From assembly GCA_963831705.1 (NCBI GenBank), contig CAWHRE010000010.1, positions 1,612,001 to 1,676,000 on the forward strand: a DNA stretch of 64,000 nucleotides, given 5' to 3'. This document shows, piece after piece, positions 42,417 through 49,752 of this stretch (its first letter is position 1; the number at the start of each line of letters is the position of its first letter). A model generated the notes under the pieces. The model was not told the DNA's origin, made no database searches, and saw only the letters and a program-made list of their open reading frames with translations. The position numbers were made by a program, and so were the translations under genes. This stretch comes from DASQPR01 sp963831705 (lineage in GTDB: Bacteria; Actinomycetota; Actinomycetes; Mycobacteriales; Micromonosporaceae).

Positions 42417-43566
42417 GTGCGATCGCTGCAATCAGTCCGCATGCGCTGACGATCGCGGCGTCGCGCGCCGATCCGGGTGGCCGCCGCAGTAGCCACCGGC
42501 CGATCGCGGCCGCGGCGAGCACCAGAAGCGCGGTCGCGATCGTCTTGCCGCCCGGTACACCGACAGCCAGAAGGTGCCCCGGGAATGGGGACGCCGCCGG
42601 GCTCGCCACTCCGGTCAGCCCAAGCGGGAACTTGACGACATTCTCAATGGCCGCGCCGCGGTCGACGAGGAACGCCGGAATCAGTACGACGATCGGCAGC
42701 CCGATGGCGCCGAGCGCGTACCGGCGGGCGACTCGAGCACCCCTGGTCGCGGCGAGCGCCAGCAGAACGAGCGCGACCGGCCAGGCGAACAGCTTCATGG
42801 CACCGGCCACGCCGACCGCTATACCGGCCGCCGTGAAGCGTTCCCGGGCGGCGTATGCGAACGCCAGCACGCAGAAGCCGAGAATGACCATGTCGTCGCC
42901 GCCGGTCGCGATGGTCAAGGCGCAGATCGGCAGAACTGTCGCGGCCTGAACCGCTCTCAGCAGCGCCGGCGCCGGGCTGATTCGCCGCAGCAACAGCACG
43001 GCGGCGACCAGTGCGGCAATGAGCGTCGCCGCGAACCACACCCGAGCATCCGTCCACCAGTGCACGCCGAAGATCGCGCGCGGCAGACCATAGAGCGCCA
43101 TCGCCGGCTGGTACGGCAGGTAGGCATCGAGCCGGTCGGCCGGTGGCAGCGCCTGGATTGCCGCGTGCCCGAGGTACGGCGTGCCGGTATGCCACAGTCG
43201 CGTACCCGCCGCCTCGATCACGACGACCTCGTCCTGCGCCCGGTCGGTACGTCCACCGGCGCGTTGCACCGCCTCCACGATCAGCGGGAACAACGCGGTG
43301 GCCGCAAACGTCGCCACGGTCAGAGCGGCCCGGTACGTCGTACTCGTCAATGATCGGAACCGCGATCGGCGGGCCAGCGCCTGGCCGAGCGCGAGCACCG
43401 TGGCGGCGGCGTAACCGAACACCGCCAGCCGACCCCATGTGCCATGCGGCGGCAACGTCACGTTCTTCGACGTCAGGGCCGCAAAGACGGTGGATGCCAA
43501 GTACAGCCCGATGTCGACAGCGAGACCACCGGCCGCAGCATCGGCCCGTTGCAGGCGGTTCGCCAT
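42292..43566 (-). CDS. GT87-like polytopic mannosyltransferase-type protein
   Basis: A 424-residue GT-C-fold membrane protein with about ten helices. Between helices 2 and 4 lies the acidic/aromatic loop typical of polyprenyl-phosphomannose-dependent enzymes: VVIEAAGTRLWHTGTPYL and LPYQPAMALYGLPR with WWTDAR; TIATGGDDMVILG and GAMKLFAWPVALVLLAL resemble GT87 (DUF2029) signatures. Probably adds mannose or a related sugar to envelope lipids or glycans. The ATG is 2 nt after the dnaB stop on the same strand, so translational coupling to dnaB is likely. The 3' end overlaps the EAL gene by 125 bp. Confidence 0.8.
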   Translation of the reverse strand: MANRLQRADAAAGGLAVDIGLYLASTVFAALTSKNVTLPPHGTWGRLAVFGYAAATVLALGQALARRSRFRSLTSTTYRAALTVATFAATALFPLIVEAVQRAGGRTDRAQDEVVVIEAAGTRLWHTGTPYLGHAAIQALPPADRLDAYLPYQPAMALYGLPRAIFGVHWWTDARVWFAATLIAALVAAVLLLRRISPAPALLRAVQAATVLPICALTIATGGDDMVILGFCVLAFAYAARERFTAAGIAVGVAGAMKLFAWPVALVLLALAATRGARVARRYALGAIGLPIVVLIPAFLVDRGAAIENVVKFPLGLTGVASPAASPFPGHLLAVGVPGGKTIATALLVLAAAAIGRWLLRRPPGSARDAAIVSACGLIAAIALIPATRFGYLLYPVAYAVWAPALPGVQSANSEPIAEASATE

Positions 43567-43568
43567 GC

Positions 43569-45101
43569 TCAGATGATCGCCATGTCGACGAATCGGGACA
43601 GGTGCAGCTGCGCCGCCACGGTCACCGTGTCGGTCGGGCCGTTACGGTGCTTGGCGACGATGAAGTCGGCCTCGCCGGCGCGCGGCGACTCCTTGTCGTA
43701 GTAGTCGTCGCGGTGCAGCAGGATCACGACGTCCGCATCCTGCTCGATCGAGCCTGATTCACGCAGGTCGGAAAGCTGCGGACGCTTGTCGGTACGTTGT
43801 TCGGGACCACGGTTCAGCTGGGACACCGCGATCACCGGGCATTGAATCTCCTTCGCGAGCAGCTTGAGGCCACGGGAGAGTTCGGCGACCTCCTGCTGAC
43901 GCGACTCGGTCTTCTTGGGGGAACTCATCAGCTGCAGGTAGTCGACGACCACCAGCTTCAAGTCGTGTCGCTGCTTGAGCCGTCGCGCTTTCGCCCGAAT
44001 CTCCATCAGGTTCATATTCGGAGTGTCGTCCACGAACATCGGCGCTTCGCTGATCTCGCCCATCCGGCGTGCCAACTTGGACCAGTCGTCATCATGCAGC
44101 GCACCCGACCGGAGCGTGTGCAACGGGACGCTCGCCTCGGCCGAAAGGAGGCGGGTCACGATCTCGATCTTGCTCATTTCGAGTGAGAAGATCGCACTGG
44201 CCATGCCGTGCTTTACCGAACAACTCCGGGCGAAGTCCATCGCGGCGGTCGACTTACCGAGACCGGGACGACCGGCGACGATGATGAGCTGACCCGCATG
44301 CAGACCGTTGAGCAACCGGTCAAGGTCGGCGAACCCGGTCGGGATGCCGGTCATCTGGCCGCCCGTCGCACCGACCGCTTCGATCTCGTCGAGCGTCGGC
44401 TGCAGCAGATCCTCGAGCCGGACGAAGTCTTCGCTGATCCGGCGCTCGGTCACGTCGTACACAGCCTGCTGCGCGAGGTCAACGAGATCGTCGGTATCCC
44501 GGCCGCCACCGCCGAGCGTGCCGTAGCCGAGTTGGACGATCCGTGTCCCAGCCTCGATCAGGCGGCGGAGCACGGCCCGCTCGCTGACGATCCGCGCGTA
44601 GTACGAAGAGTTCGCGGCCGTCGGCACGCTGGAGATCAACGTGTGCAGGTAGGGCGCGCCACCGATGCGTCCGATGTCGCCGGCGTCGGTCAGCGCGGCG
44701 GCGACGGTGATCAGGTCGGCCGGCTCACCGCGCCCGTACAGGTCGAGGATCGTGTCGAAGATCGTCGCGTGCATCGGCCGATAGAAGTCGCCGGTTCGGA
44801 CGATCTCGACCACGTCGGCGATCGCGTCCTTCGAGAGCATCATTCCGCCGAGTACGCACTGTTCCGCAGCGACGTCCTGCGGCGGCGTACGGTCGAACTG
44901 CCCATCGGGCTTGGGCGCGTCCCGGCGCTGCTCTGCCGGGCGGGGGGCCTCGGCGGTTCGAGGTGGCTCACCCGGACGTGGTGGCTCTGCCTGGCGAGCG
45001 GGTTCGGTCGCTCGTGGCGGCTCCGGTGGTGGCGCCGGCTCGGCCGGACGTGATGCGACAGTGGCCGGCTCCGGCCCCCACACGTCGTCGGTAATCGACA
45101 T
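43569..45101 (-). CDS. dnaB: Replicative DNA helicase DnaB
   Basis: A 510-residue replicative helicase. A Pro/Glu/Arg-rich extension of ~70 residues precedes the N-terminal domain (PPQDVAAEQCVLGGMML); the RecA-type domain has GRPGLGKST (Walker A), IFSLEMSK, LVVVDYLQLM (Walker B), GLKLLAKE, AVSQLNRGPEQR and LRESGSIEQDADVV. No intein is present. GGAGGAGCG directly precedes the ATG. The arrangement with rplI, rpsR, ssb and rpsF is the standard actinobacterial one, although a divergent membrane-protein gene lies between dnaB and rplI. Confidence 0.98.
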   Translation of the reverse strand: MSITDDVWGPEPATVASRPAEPAPPPEPPRATEPARQAEPPRPGEPPRTAEAPRPAEQRRDAPKPDGQFDRTPPQDVAAEQCVLGGMMLSKDAIADVVEIVRTGDFYRPMHATIFDTILDLYGRGEPADLITVAAALTDAGDIGRIGGAPYLHTLISSVPTAANSSYYARIVSERAVLRRLIEAGTRIVQLGYGTLGGGGRDTDDLVDLAQQAVYDVTERRISEDFVRLEDLLQPTLDEIEAVGATGGQMTGIPTGFADLDRLLNGLHAGQLIIVAGRPGLGKSTAAMDFARSCSVKHGMASAIFSLEMSKIEIVTRLLSAEASVPLHTLRSGALHDDDWSKLARRMGEISEAPMFVDDTPNMNLMEIRAKARRLKQRHDLKLVVVDYLQLMSSPKKTESRQQEVAELSRGLKLLAKEIQCPVIAVSQLNRGPEQRTDKRPQLSDLRESGSIEQDADVVILLHRDDYYDKESPRAGEADFIVAKHRNGPTDTVTVAAQLHLSRFVDMAII

Positions 45102-45417
45102 CGCTCCTCCGCCCCACCCACGACTGGTCTACCGCAGGGGTACGACAGTCATTGCCAGTCGAATACCGAGCCGGATTAATCGCAGGTTACGTTCGCCGGT
45201 ACAGACAGACAAACGGACCGGTGGATAAGTCTTGGGACAACCTGTGGAAAGCAGGCCAGTACTTGTGCGCAACTCTGTGCACAGCTTGTGGATATCCTCT
45301 GGGGAGATCTTTGCAGGGCTGCTCTGACCTGCTATTTCAATACACACACCCTGTGTGGAGAAAATAATTTCCGCGTGATTCATGCGAGCCGGACTCAGTT
45401 CCCGGCCTTCCGGTTGC
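45102..45417. other. 316-bp divergent region in front of dnaB
   Basis: No gene is supported here, although a minus-strand frame of 126 codons is open. The region is AT-richer than its surroundings and holds several DnaA-box-like 9-mers in one orientation plus the palindrome CTGTGCACAG (45275-45284). It must contain the promoters of dnaB and the membrane-protein gene. Confidence 0.6.
45220..45362 (+). promoter_or_regulatory. Cluster of DnaA-box-like sites upstream of dnaB
   Basis: Four 9-mers close to the complement of the consensus box TTATCCACA (TGTGGATAA), all in the same orientation: GGTGGATAA (45220-45228), TGTGGAAAG (45243-45251), TGTGGATAT (45287-45295) and TGTGGAGAA (45354-45362). A weaker site, TTGTCCCAA, reads on the other strand at 45232-45240. 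DnaA autoregulates and controls other replication genes through such sites. Confidence 0.5.
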
Positions 45418-46107
45418 ATGGCTGTGAGGAATCCCACCTGGATGGCCGATGGCGTCCAGAATGCAAACAGACAAATATCCGCTCTCGTGGAGTACCGCGA
45501 TGGGAACACCGGCGAGCAGGATGCTCAGGACTACCGCACGTCATGGGATACCGGTTCGCACGCCGCCGGTCCAAGGTCCTGGGAGGACGACGAGCGCTCT
45601 GCCCGGCCGAGCTACTCCGACCGCGCGTACCCGAATCACGGCTACTGGGAGAACGACCAGCAGGCGCAGCAGCAAGCGCCCGAACGCCAACTCACGCCCG
45701 TCGCGCGTACCGACGCATGGCCGAGCCCGGTCCCGAGCAGTTCGAACCGGCGTTTCGAACTTTCGCCGGTTGCGCCTGTCGCCCCGTCCATCACACCGGC
45801 CGGCTTCGGGTTCGACGGCGATGATCGGGACTATCCGGCCGTGGTTTGGTGGACCGTCATCTGGTACGCGATCCCGGTCGTCCTGTACACGCTCTGGGCG
45901 CTCGTCATGTCGTCATCCGGCATGCGCGGGCACGCGCTGCATGGCCTGCTGACCGATGCGTTCCCCGGGTTGTTCGCGGTCGCGCTGAGCCTGGGATTCG
46001 CGGTCTGGATCCGCCGCGTAAGCCTCGCCTGGCGCGCGATCACGCTCGGATTCGGCGCCGCGTGCGTCGGAGCGGGCCTGGCCACGCTCCTCGTCTCGGC
46101 GCTCTAA
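45418..46107 (+). CDS. Uncharacterised actinobacterial membrane protein
   Basis: A 229-residue protein. The first ~125 residues are hydrophilic and disordered (Gln/Ser/Arg-rich, e.g. WENDQQAQQQAPERQLTP); the rest has three or four membrane helices (AVVWWTVIWYAIPVVLYTLW; AFPGLFAVALSLGFAVWI; ITLGFGAACVGAGLATLLV). I do not recognise a named family. It is divergent from dnaB across the DnaA-box region, and convergent with rplI. The start is uncertain: ATG 45418 is used, ATG 45442 is possible, neither with a good ribosome site. Confidence 0.65.
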   Translation: MAVRNPTWMADGVQNANRQISALVEYRDGNTGEQDAQDYRTSWDTGSHAAGPRSWEDDERSARPSYSDRAYPNHGYWENDQQAQQQAPERQLTPVARTDAWPSPVPSSSNRRFELSPVAPVAPSITPAGFGFDGDDRDYPAVVWWTVIWYAIPVVLYTLWALVMSSSGMRGHALHGLLTDAFPGLFAVALSLGFAVWIRRVSLAWRAITLGFGAACVGAGLATLLVSAL

Positions 46108-46109
46108 CG

Positions 46110-46147
46110 AACGATCGGCGCACCCGAGAACGGGTACGCCGATCGTT
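46110..46147. terminator. Bidirectional terminator between membrane-protein gene and rplI
   Basis: AACGATCGGCG and CGCCGATCGTT form an 11-bp stem with an inner CCCG/CGGG pair, followed by TTTGC on the plus strand; it starts 3 bp past the plus-strand stop and lies 13 bp from the rplI stop. Confidence 0.75.
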
Positions 46148-46159
46148 TGCAAACGGTCC

Positions 46160-46609
46160 CTACTTGGAGCCCGCTACCGTCACATCGAACTTCGCGGTCA
46201 CGTCCGGGTGCAGCTTGAGCTGTACGCGATACGTGCCGACCGACTTGATGTGGCCGGGCAGCTCAAGGCGGCGCCGATCGATGTCGGGACCACCGGCGGA
46301 CTTGATCGCCGAAGCGACCTCCGCCGACGTCACCGAACCGAACAGGCGTCCGCCGTCGCCGGCCCGCGCCTTCAGCGTGACCTTGAGGCCTTCGAGCTGG
46401 CTCTTGACCTCGTTCGCGTGTCCGAGATCGCGGATCTCGCGTGCACCACGTGCCCGCTTGATCACCTCGATCTGCTTCTCCGCGCCCTTGGTCCAGTTGA
46501 GCGCAAAGCCCTGCGGAAGCAGGTAGTTGCGGCCGTAGCCGGCCTTGACCTCGACAACCTCACCGGGAGCACCGAGTCCGGAGACTTCCTGAGTCAGGAT
46601 GATCTTCAT
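46160..46609 (-). CDS. rplI: 50S ribosomal protein bL9
   Basis: A 149-residue bL9: MKIILTQEVSGLGAPGEVVE, then the conserved GYGRNYLLPQGFA, a long linking helix (about 40-75) and the C-terminal rRNA-binding domain (GRLFGSVTSAEVASAI). It is the last ribosomal gene of the rpsF-ssb-rpsR-rplI unit, 13 bp after rpsR. Confidence 0.98.
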   Translation of the reverse strand: MKIILTQEVSGLGAPGEVVEVKAGYGRNYLLPQGFALNWTKGAEKQIEVIKRARGAREIRDLGHANEVKSQLEGLKVTLKARAGDGGRLFGSVTSAEVASAIKSAGGPDIDRRRLELPGHIKSVGTYRVQLKLHPDVTAKFDVTVAGSK

Positions 46610-46622
46610 GTCAGTCCTCCTC

Positions 46623-46862
46623 TCAGCGAGCCGTCGTGGTGTAGGGCAGGAGCGCCATCTCGCGAGCGTTCTTGACGGCGCTCGCGATCTGCCGCTGCTG
46701 CTGGGAGGTAACCCCCGTCACCCGGCGCGCGCGGATCTTGCCGCGGTCCGAGATGAACTTGCGCAGCAGCGCAACGTCCTTGTAATCGATGTAGGCGACC
46801 CCGTCCTTTTCGAGCGGGTTCACCTTCTTCTTCGGTTTGCGTAGGGCTGCAGCCTTCGCCAT
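46623..46862 (-). CDS. rpsR: 30S ribosomal protein bS18
   Basis: A 79-residue bS18 with VAYIDYKDVALLRKFISDRGKI and the RVTGVTSQQQRQIASAVKNAR RNA-binding region. It has no Cys, so it is the zinc-independent type. It pairs with bS6 on the platform of the small subunit. It lies between ssb (20 bp) and rplI. Confidence 0.98.
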   Translation of the reverse strand: MAKAAALRKPKKKVNPLEKDGVAYIDYKDVALLRKFISDRGKIRARRVTGVTSQQQRQIASAVKNAREMALLPYTTTAR

Positions 46863-46882
46863 GTCTCTTACTCCAGATGTGC

Positions 46883-47386
46883 TTAGAACGGTGGCTCGTC
46901 GTCGAAGTTGCCCCCACCGCCCGAGGAAGCAGGCGCCGCGGTTGCCCAGGGATCGTCGGAGGCGAAGCCGCCGCCGCCCTGACTGCCGCCACCACCCGAA
47001 CCGAATCCGCCACCGCCGGAACGCGACATCCTCTGCACCTTCGCGGTCGCATAGCGCAGCGAAGGGCCGATCTCGTCGACCTCCAGGTCGATCACGGTGC
47101 GCTTCTCGCCTTCCTTCGTGTCATAGGTCCGCTGGCGCAGACGTCCGGACACGATGACACGAGAACCCTTGGACAGGGACTCGGCCACGTTCTCCGCAAC
47201 CTGACGCCAGACGGTGCACGAAAGGAACAGCGGATCGCCGTCCTTCCACTCGCCGGAGGCCTTGTCCATGAACCGCGGCGTGGATGCGATGCGGAACTTG
47301 GCAACGGCCGCACCCGACGGGGTGAAGCGCAATTCGGGGTCATCGGTCAAATTCCCGATCACCGTAAGGGTGGTGTCTCCTGCCAT
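46883..47386 (-). CDS. ssb: Single-stranded DNA-binding protein
   Basis: A 167-residue SSB: an OB fold (MAGDTTLTVIGNLTDDPELRF, then VAKFRIAS and LSCTVWRQVAENVAESLSKG), a Gly-rich linker (about 120-155) and the acidic tip DDEPPF that recruits replication and repair proteins. AAGGAG lies 5 nt before the ATG at 47386; the upstream in-frame ATGs have no ribosome site. It is co-directional with rpsF across a 136-bp gap holding a large hairpin. Confidence 0.97.
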   Translation of the reverse strand: MAGDTTLTVIGNLTDDPELRFTPSGAAVAKFRIASTPRFMDKASGEWKDGDPLFLSCTVWRQVAENVAESLSKGSRVIVSGRLRQRTYDTKEGEKRTVIDLEVDEIGPSLRYATAKVQRMSRSGGGGFGSGGGGSQGGGGFASDDPWATAAPASSGGGGNFDDEPPF

Positions 47387-47436
47387 GGTCACTCCTTGAC
47401 CCATTGCTCCAGATGAGGAGCAGAGTTCCTCGAACA

Positions 47437-47495
47437 CTTCAGCTGTTGTTGATGAAAGGCTGTCACACGCGTGCGACAGTCGTCATCAGCTGAAG
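47437..47495 (-). other. Compound hairpin between rpsF and ssb
   Basis: Nested complementary arms: outer CTTCAGCTG/CAGCTGAAG (9 bp), then ATGA/TCAT, then CTGTC/GACAG around CACGCGTG, total span 59 bp. In the minus-strand transcript it lies 28 nt after the rpsF stop and 50 nt before the ssb start. It could be an attenuator or processing site that sets the rpsF:ssb ratio. Confidence 0.5.
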
Positions 47496-47522
47496 ATGGG
47501 GAGCCGGAAACGCTAGACAGGT

Positions 47523-47813
47523 CTAGCGAACTTCCGGCCGGATGACCTTGGTACGCAGCACCGACTCGTTGAGTCGAAGCTGACGGTCCAGCTCGGCCAC
47601 GGCTGCGGGCGTGGCCTGCAGGTCGATGACGGCGTAGATACCTTCGGTCTTCTTCTGGATCTCGTACGCGAGGCGCCGGCGGCCCCACACGTCGAGCTTC
47701 TCCACTGAGCCACCCGCGGTCCGGATCACGTTCAGGTACGTGTCGAGAGACGGGGCGACGGTGCGCTCCTCGAGACTGGAGTCGAGGATCACCATGATTT
47801 CGTAATGACGCAA
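47523..47813 (-). CDS. rpsF: 30S ribosomal protein bS6
   Basis: A 96-residue bS6: RHYEIMVILDSSLEE at the N-terminus, KLDVWGRRRLAYEIQKKTEG with the bS18-contact strand, and LRLNESVLRTKVIRPE. The start is TTG at 47813, after AGGAGGTGA; there is no nearby in-frame ATG before Met7. It is first in the rpsF-ssb-rpsR-rplI unit and has a long structured leader. Confidence 0.97.
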   Translation of the reverse strand: MRHYEIMVILDSSLEERTVAPSLDTYLNVIRTAGGSVEKLDVWGRRRLAYEIQKKTEGIYAVIDLQATPAAVAELDRQLRLNESVLRTKVIRPEVR

Positions 47814-47821
47814 GACAACTC

Positions 47822-47914
47822 ACCTCCTCTGGGCTAAACGGCCACGGTCGTTCCGTGGCAGGAGGTCTGGCGTCGCTCAAACCGCGACGCCGGGCAACTA
47901 AGTGCTCGGCGTCG
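47822..47914 (-). promoter_or_regulatory. rpsF 5' leader with Shine-Dalgarno-sequestering fold
   Basis: In the transcript, ACCTCC (47866-47861) can pair with GGAGGT of the rpsF ribosome site (47827-47822), enclosing a perfect 7-bp hairpin GCCACGG/CCGTGGC (47841-47859). Further upstream is an 8-bp hairpin CGACGCCG/CGGCGTCG (47885-47914). A protein such as bS6:bS18 binding here could block translation, as known for S6:S18 leaders in other bacteria, though I do not see that motif exactly. Confidence 0.5.
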
Positions 47915-47931
47915 TGAACTCGAACCTCACC

Positions 47932-47961
47932 AGAATACCGGAGTACCGGCAATCGGCCCAA
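47932..47961 (-). promoter_or_regulatory. Predicted rpsF promoter
   Basis: TTGGGC (-35, 47961-47956), 18-bp spacer, TATTCT (-10, 47937-47932) on the minus strand, about 120 bp before rpsF. The rest of the gap up to 48082 shows no gene. Confidence 0.45.
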
Positions 47962-48082
47962 TCCGGCCAAGTGGCACCCGCTTGGCGCACGTACCGGGTT
48001 GCTGGGGTGGGACCTGGGGAGGAACGACCACACCGATGAGCCGAGCGCACACCTCGCGGAGCTATCGCCCGCTATATGGCAT

Positions 48083-48838
48083 TTAGGCAGATAGTACGCG
48101 ACTGCCGCGTTGAGCGACGATCGCTCGGATCGCCGCAGCGGAAACGCCGACCACTCCGACCGTGGCGATCAGCGTGAGCAAGCCGCTCGCGCTGTCCGGC
48201 TGCGTCGTTCCGACGCTGCCGAACGTCGGCTTCTGCGCGTCCAGAGATGCGGGCGCCTGGGCGAACGGATTCTCGTCATCGGTCGATGAGGTCTTCGGCA
48301 CCACCGCGCCGGCCGACTTCGATGGTGCAGCGGTGCCTTGTGCGGACGTCGTCGGCGTCAACGATGCCGGAACCGTCGCCTTCAGAGTGGCCGGACCACC
48401 GCCGATCGGGGTCGCGATCGGCGTCGGCGTCGCTCCGTTCGCAGCGGTCACGTAGACGATCATCTGTACGTGCTTGCCAAGATCGAGCGAGCAGTCCGGC
48501 AGCATCTGTATGACGACCGACGAAGGCCCACCGTTGAACGTCACCGGTACGAGTGACTCGTTTGGAAGGCTCTTCTCCGCGTCACCGGCCCACAATGTGG
48601 CCTGTCGGCCGGTCCGGTTCACGAAGTTCACCACCGTCCCCGCCGTGATGTGCAGAGTCGTCTGCGACGGCGTGGACGGGCAGGACAGCGCCGAGCCGAG
48701 CAACGGCGTACCGGAGAACGTGATCGTCGTCCCGTCCGCACCGTATGCCGACGCTCCGACCAGTGATGCAGCAATCACCGCACCGAATGAGAGGCCCACC
48801 AGAATCAGGCCGGCTCGGTGCCGAACAGACAACGTCAT
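48083..48838 (-). CDS. Secreted, C-terminally anchored protein of unknown function
   Basis: A 251-residue protein with a signal peptide (AGLILVGLSFGAVIAASLVG, likely cut after ASAYG), a beta-rich domain of ~110 residues with two Cys (ALSCPSTPS; LPDCSLDLGKHVQ) that may form a disulfide, a Pro/Thr/Ala/Ser-rich stalk, and a C-terminal membrane helix (LLTLIATVGVVGVSAAAI) followed by a basic tail. Residues TAGTVVNFVNRTGRQATLWAG resemble a cupredoxin-like strand pattern, but no copper-site set is visible. No LPXTG motif. Function unknown. Confidence 0.75.
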   Translation of the reverse strand: MTLSVRHRAGLILVGLSFGAVIAASLVGASAYGADGTTITFSGTPLLGSALSCPSTPSQTTLHITAGTVVNFVNRTGRQATLWAGDAEKSLPNESLVPVTFNGGPSSVVIQMLPDCSLDLGKHVQMIVYVTAANGATPTPIATPIGGGPATLKATVPASLTPTTSAQGTAAPSKSAGAVVPKTSSTDDENPFAQAPASLDAQKPTFGSVGTTQPDSASGLLTLIATVGVVGVSAAAIRAIVAQRGSRVLSA

Positions 48839-48961
48839 GGCACGTACGCTCCCGTACGATCGGTGGCCGGCGGGGGCTGTTAACCGGCGGGCTATCACGT
48901 ACAACGATGCCTTCTCAGGACGAGTGACGCACCGTACGGATGGATTGTCGGCGTGCGAGGT

Positions 48962-48967
48962 TACTGT
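48962..48967 (+). promoter_or_regulatory. -10 hexamer of the endonuclease IV-like gene
   Basis: TACTGT followed by 6 nt and ATG at 48974, without a ribosome site; probable leaderless transcript. Confidence 0.45.
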
Positions 48968-48973
48968 TCGCAA

Positions 48974-49750
48974 ATGCGTATCGGAGCTCATGTCGACGAC
49001 CAGGACCCGTTGGCGGAAGCCGCCGCCCGCGGCGCCGAGGTCGTTCAGTTCTTCCTGACCGACCCGCAGGGCTACAAGACGCCGGCACCGCGTGCCGACG
49101 CGGACATCCTGCGCGCCGCCGAGATTGACATCTACATCCACGCGCCATATCTGATCAATGTGGCGACGCTGAACAACAAGATCCGGATCCCGAGCCGGAA
49201 GTTGCTGACCGCGCATGCCGAGGCGGCCGCGACCCTCGGCGCGAAGGGCCTGATCGTCCACGGCGGCCACGTCACGAAGGCGGACGATCCAGCGGACGGG
49301 TACGCGAACTGGCGAAAAGCGTTCACGCAGGCGGCCGAGCAGGGTGGCTTCCCGCTCCCGATCCTGATCGAGAACACCGCGAACGGTGACTATGCCTGCG
49401 CTCGCCGCTTCGACGCACTGGCCAGGCTCTGGGACGCGGTGGGCGAGTTCGGCGTCGGGTTCTGCCTCGACACCTGCCATGCCCATGCCGGAGGCGAGGA
49501 GCTGATCGGCGTCGTGGACCGGGTCAAGGCGATCACCGGCCGGATCGACCTCGTGCACGCGAACGATTCCAAGGACACGTTCAACTCCGGCCGCGACCGG
49601 CACGACAACTTCGGCCAGGGCTTGATCGACCCGAAATTGATCATCGACGTCGTCCGCGCGGCCGACGCACCCGTCGTGGTGGAGACACCCGGCGGCCGCG
49701 ACGGCCAGCGTGCCGACATCGCGATGCTGCGCGACGGCCTGACCGGGTGA
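48974..49750 (+). CDS. Endonuclease IV-like AP endonuclease (xylose isomerase-type TIM barrel)
   Basis: A 258-residue TIM-barrel protein of AP endonuclease family 2. The metal-site residues are in order: GAHVDD, IHAPYLINVA, IVHGGHVTKADD, ILIENTANGDYA, FCLDTCHAHAGGEELIG, HANDSKDTFNSGRDRHDNFGQG and VVETPGG. Endonuclease IV cuts DNA 5' to abasic sites, using three zinc ions. It is shorter than E. coli Nfo (285 residues), as in many actinobacteria. The ATG at 48974 follows TACTGT by 6 nt. It converges on the next gene with only 2 bp between stops. Confidence 0.88.
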   Translation: MRIGAHVDDQDPLAEAAARGAEVVQFFLTDPQGYKTPAPRADADILRAAEIDIYIHAPYLINVATLNNKIRIPSRKLLTAHAEAAATLGAKGLIVHGGHVTKADDPADGYANWRKAFTQAAEQGGFPLPILIENTANGDYACARRFDALARLWDAVGEFGVGFCLDTCHAHAGGEELIGVVDRVKAITGRIDLVHANDSKDTFNSGRDRHDNFGQGLIDPKLIIDVVRAADAPVVVETPGGRDGQRADIAMLRDGLTG

Positions 49751-49752
49751 AA

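Noticed and set aside
45220..45362. oriC
   Set aside because: Boxes are few and imperfect, no dnaA or dnaN is adjacent and no long AT-rich unwinding element is visible; a regulatory site for dnaB is the simpler reading.
45129..45509. A 126-codon minus-strand frame upstream of dnaB
   Set aside because: It overlaps the DnaA-box region and the start of the divergent gene, has no ribosome site and no recognisable family.
48083..48838. Sortase-anchored (LPXTG) surface protein
   Set aside because: It has a C-terminal membrane helix and basic tail but no LPXTG-like motif before the helix.
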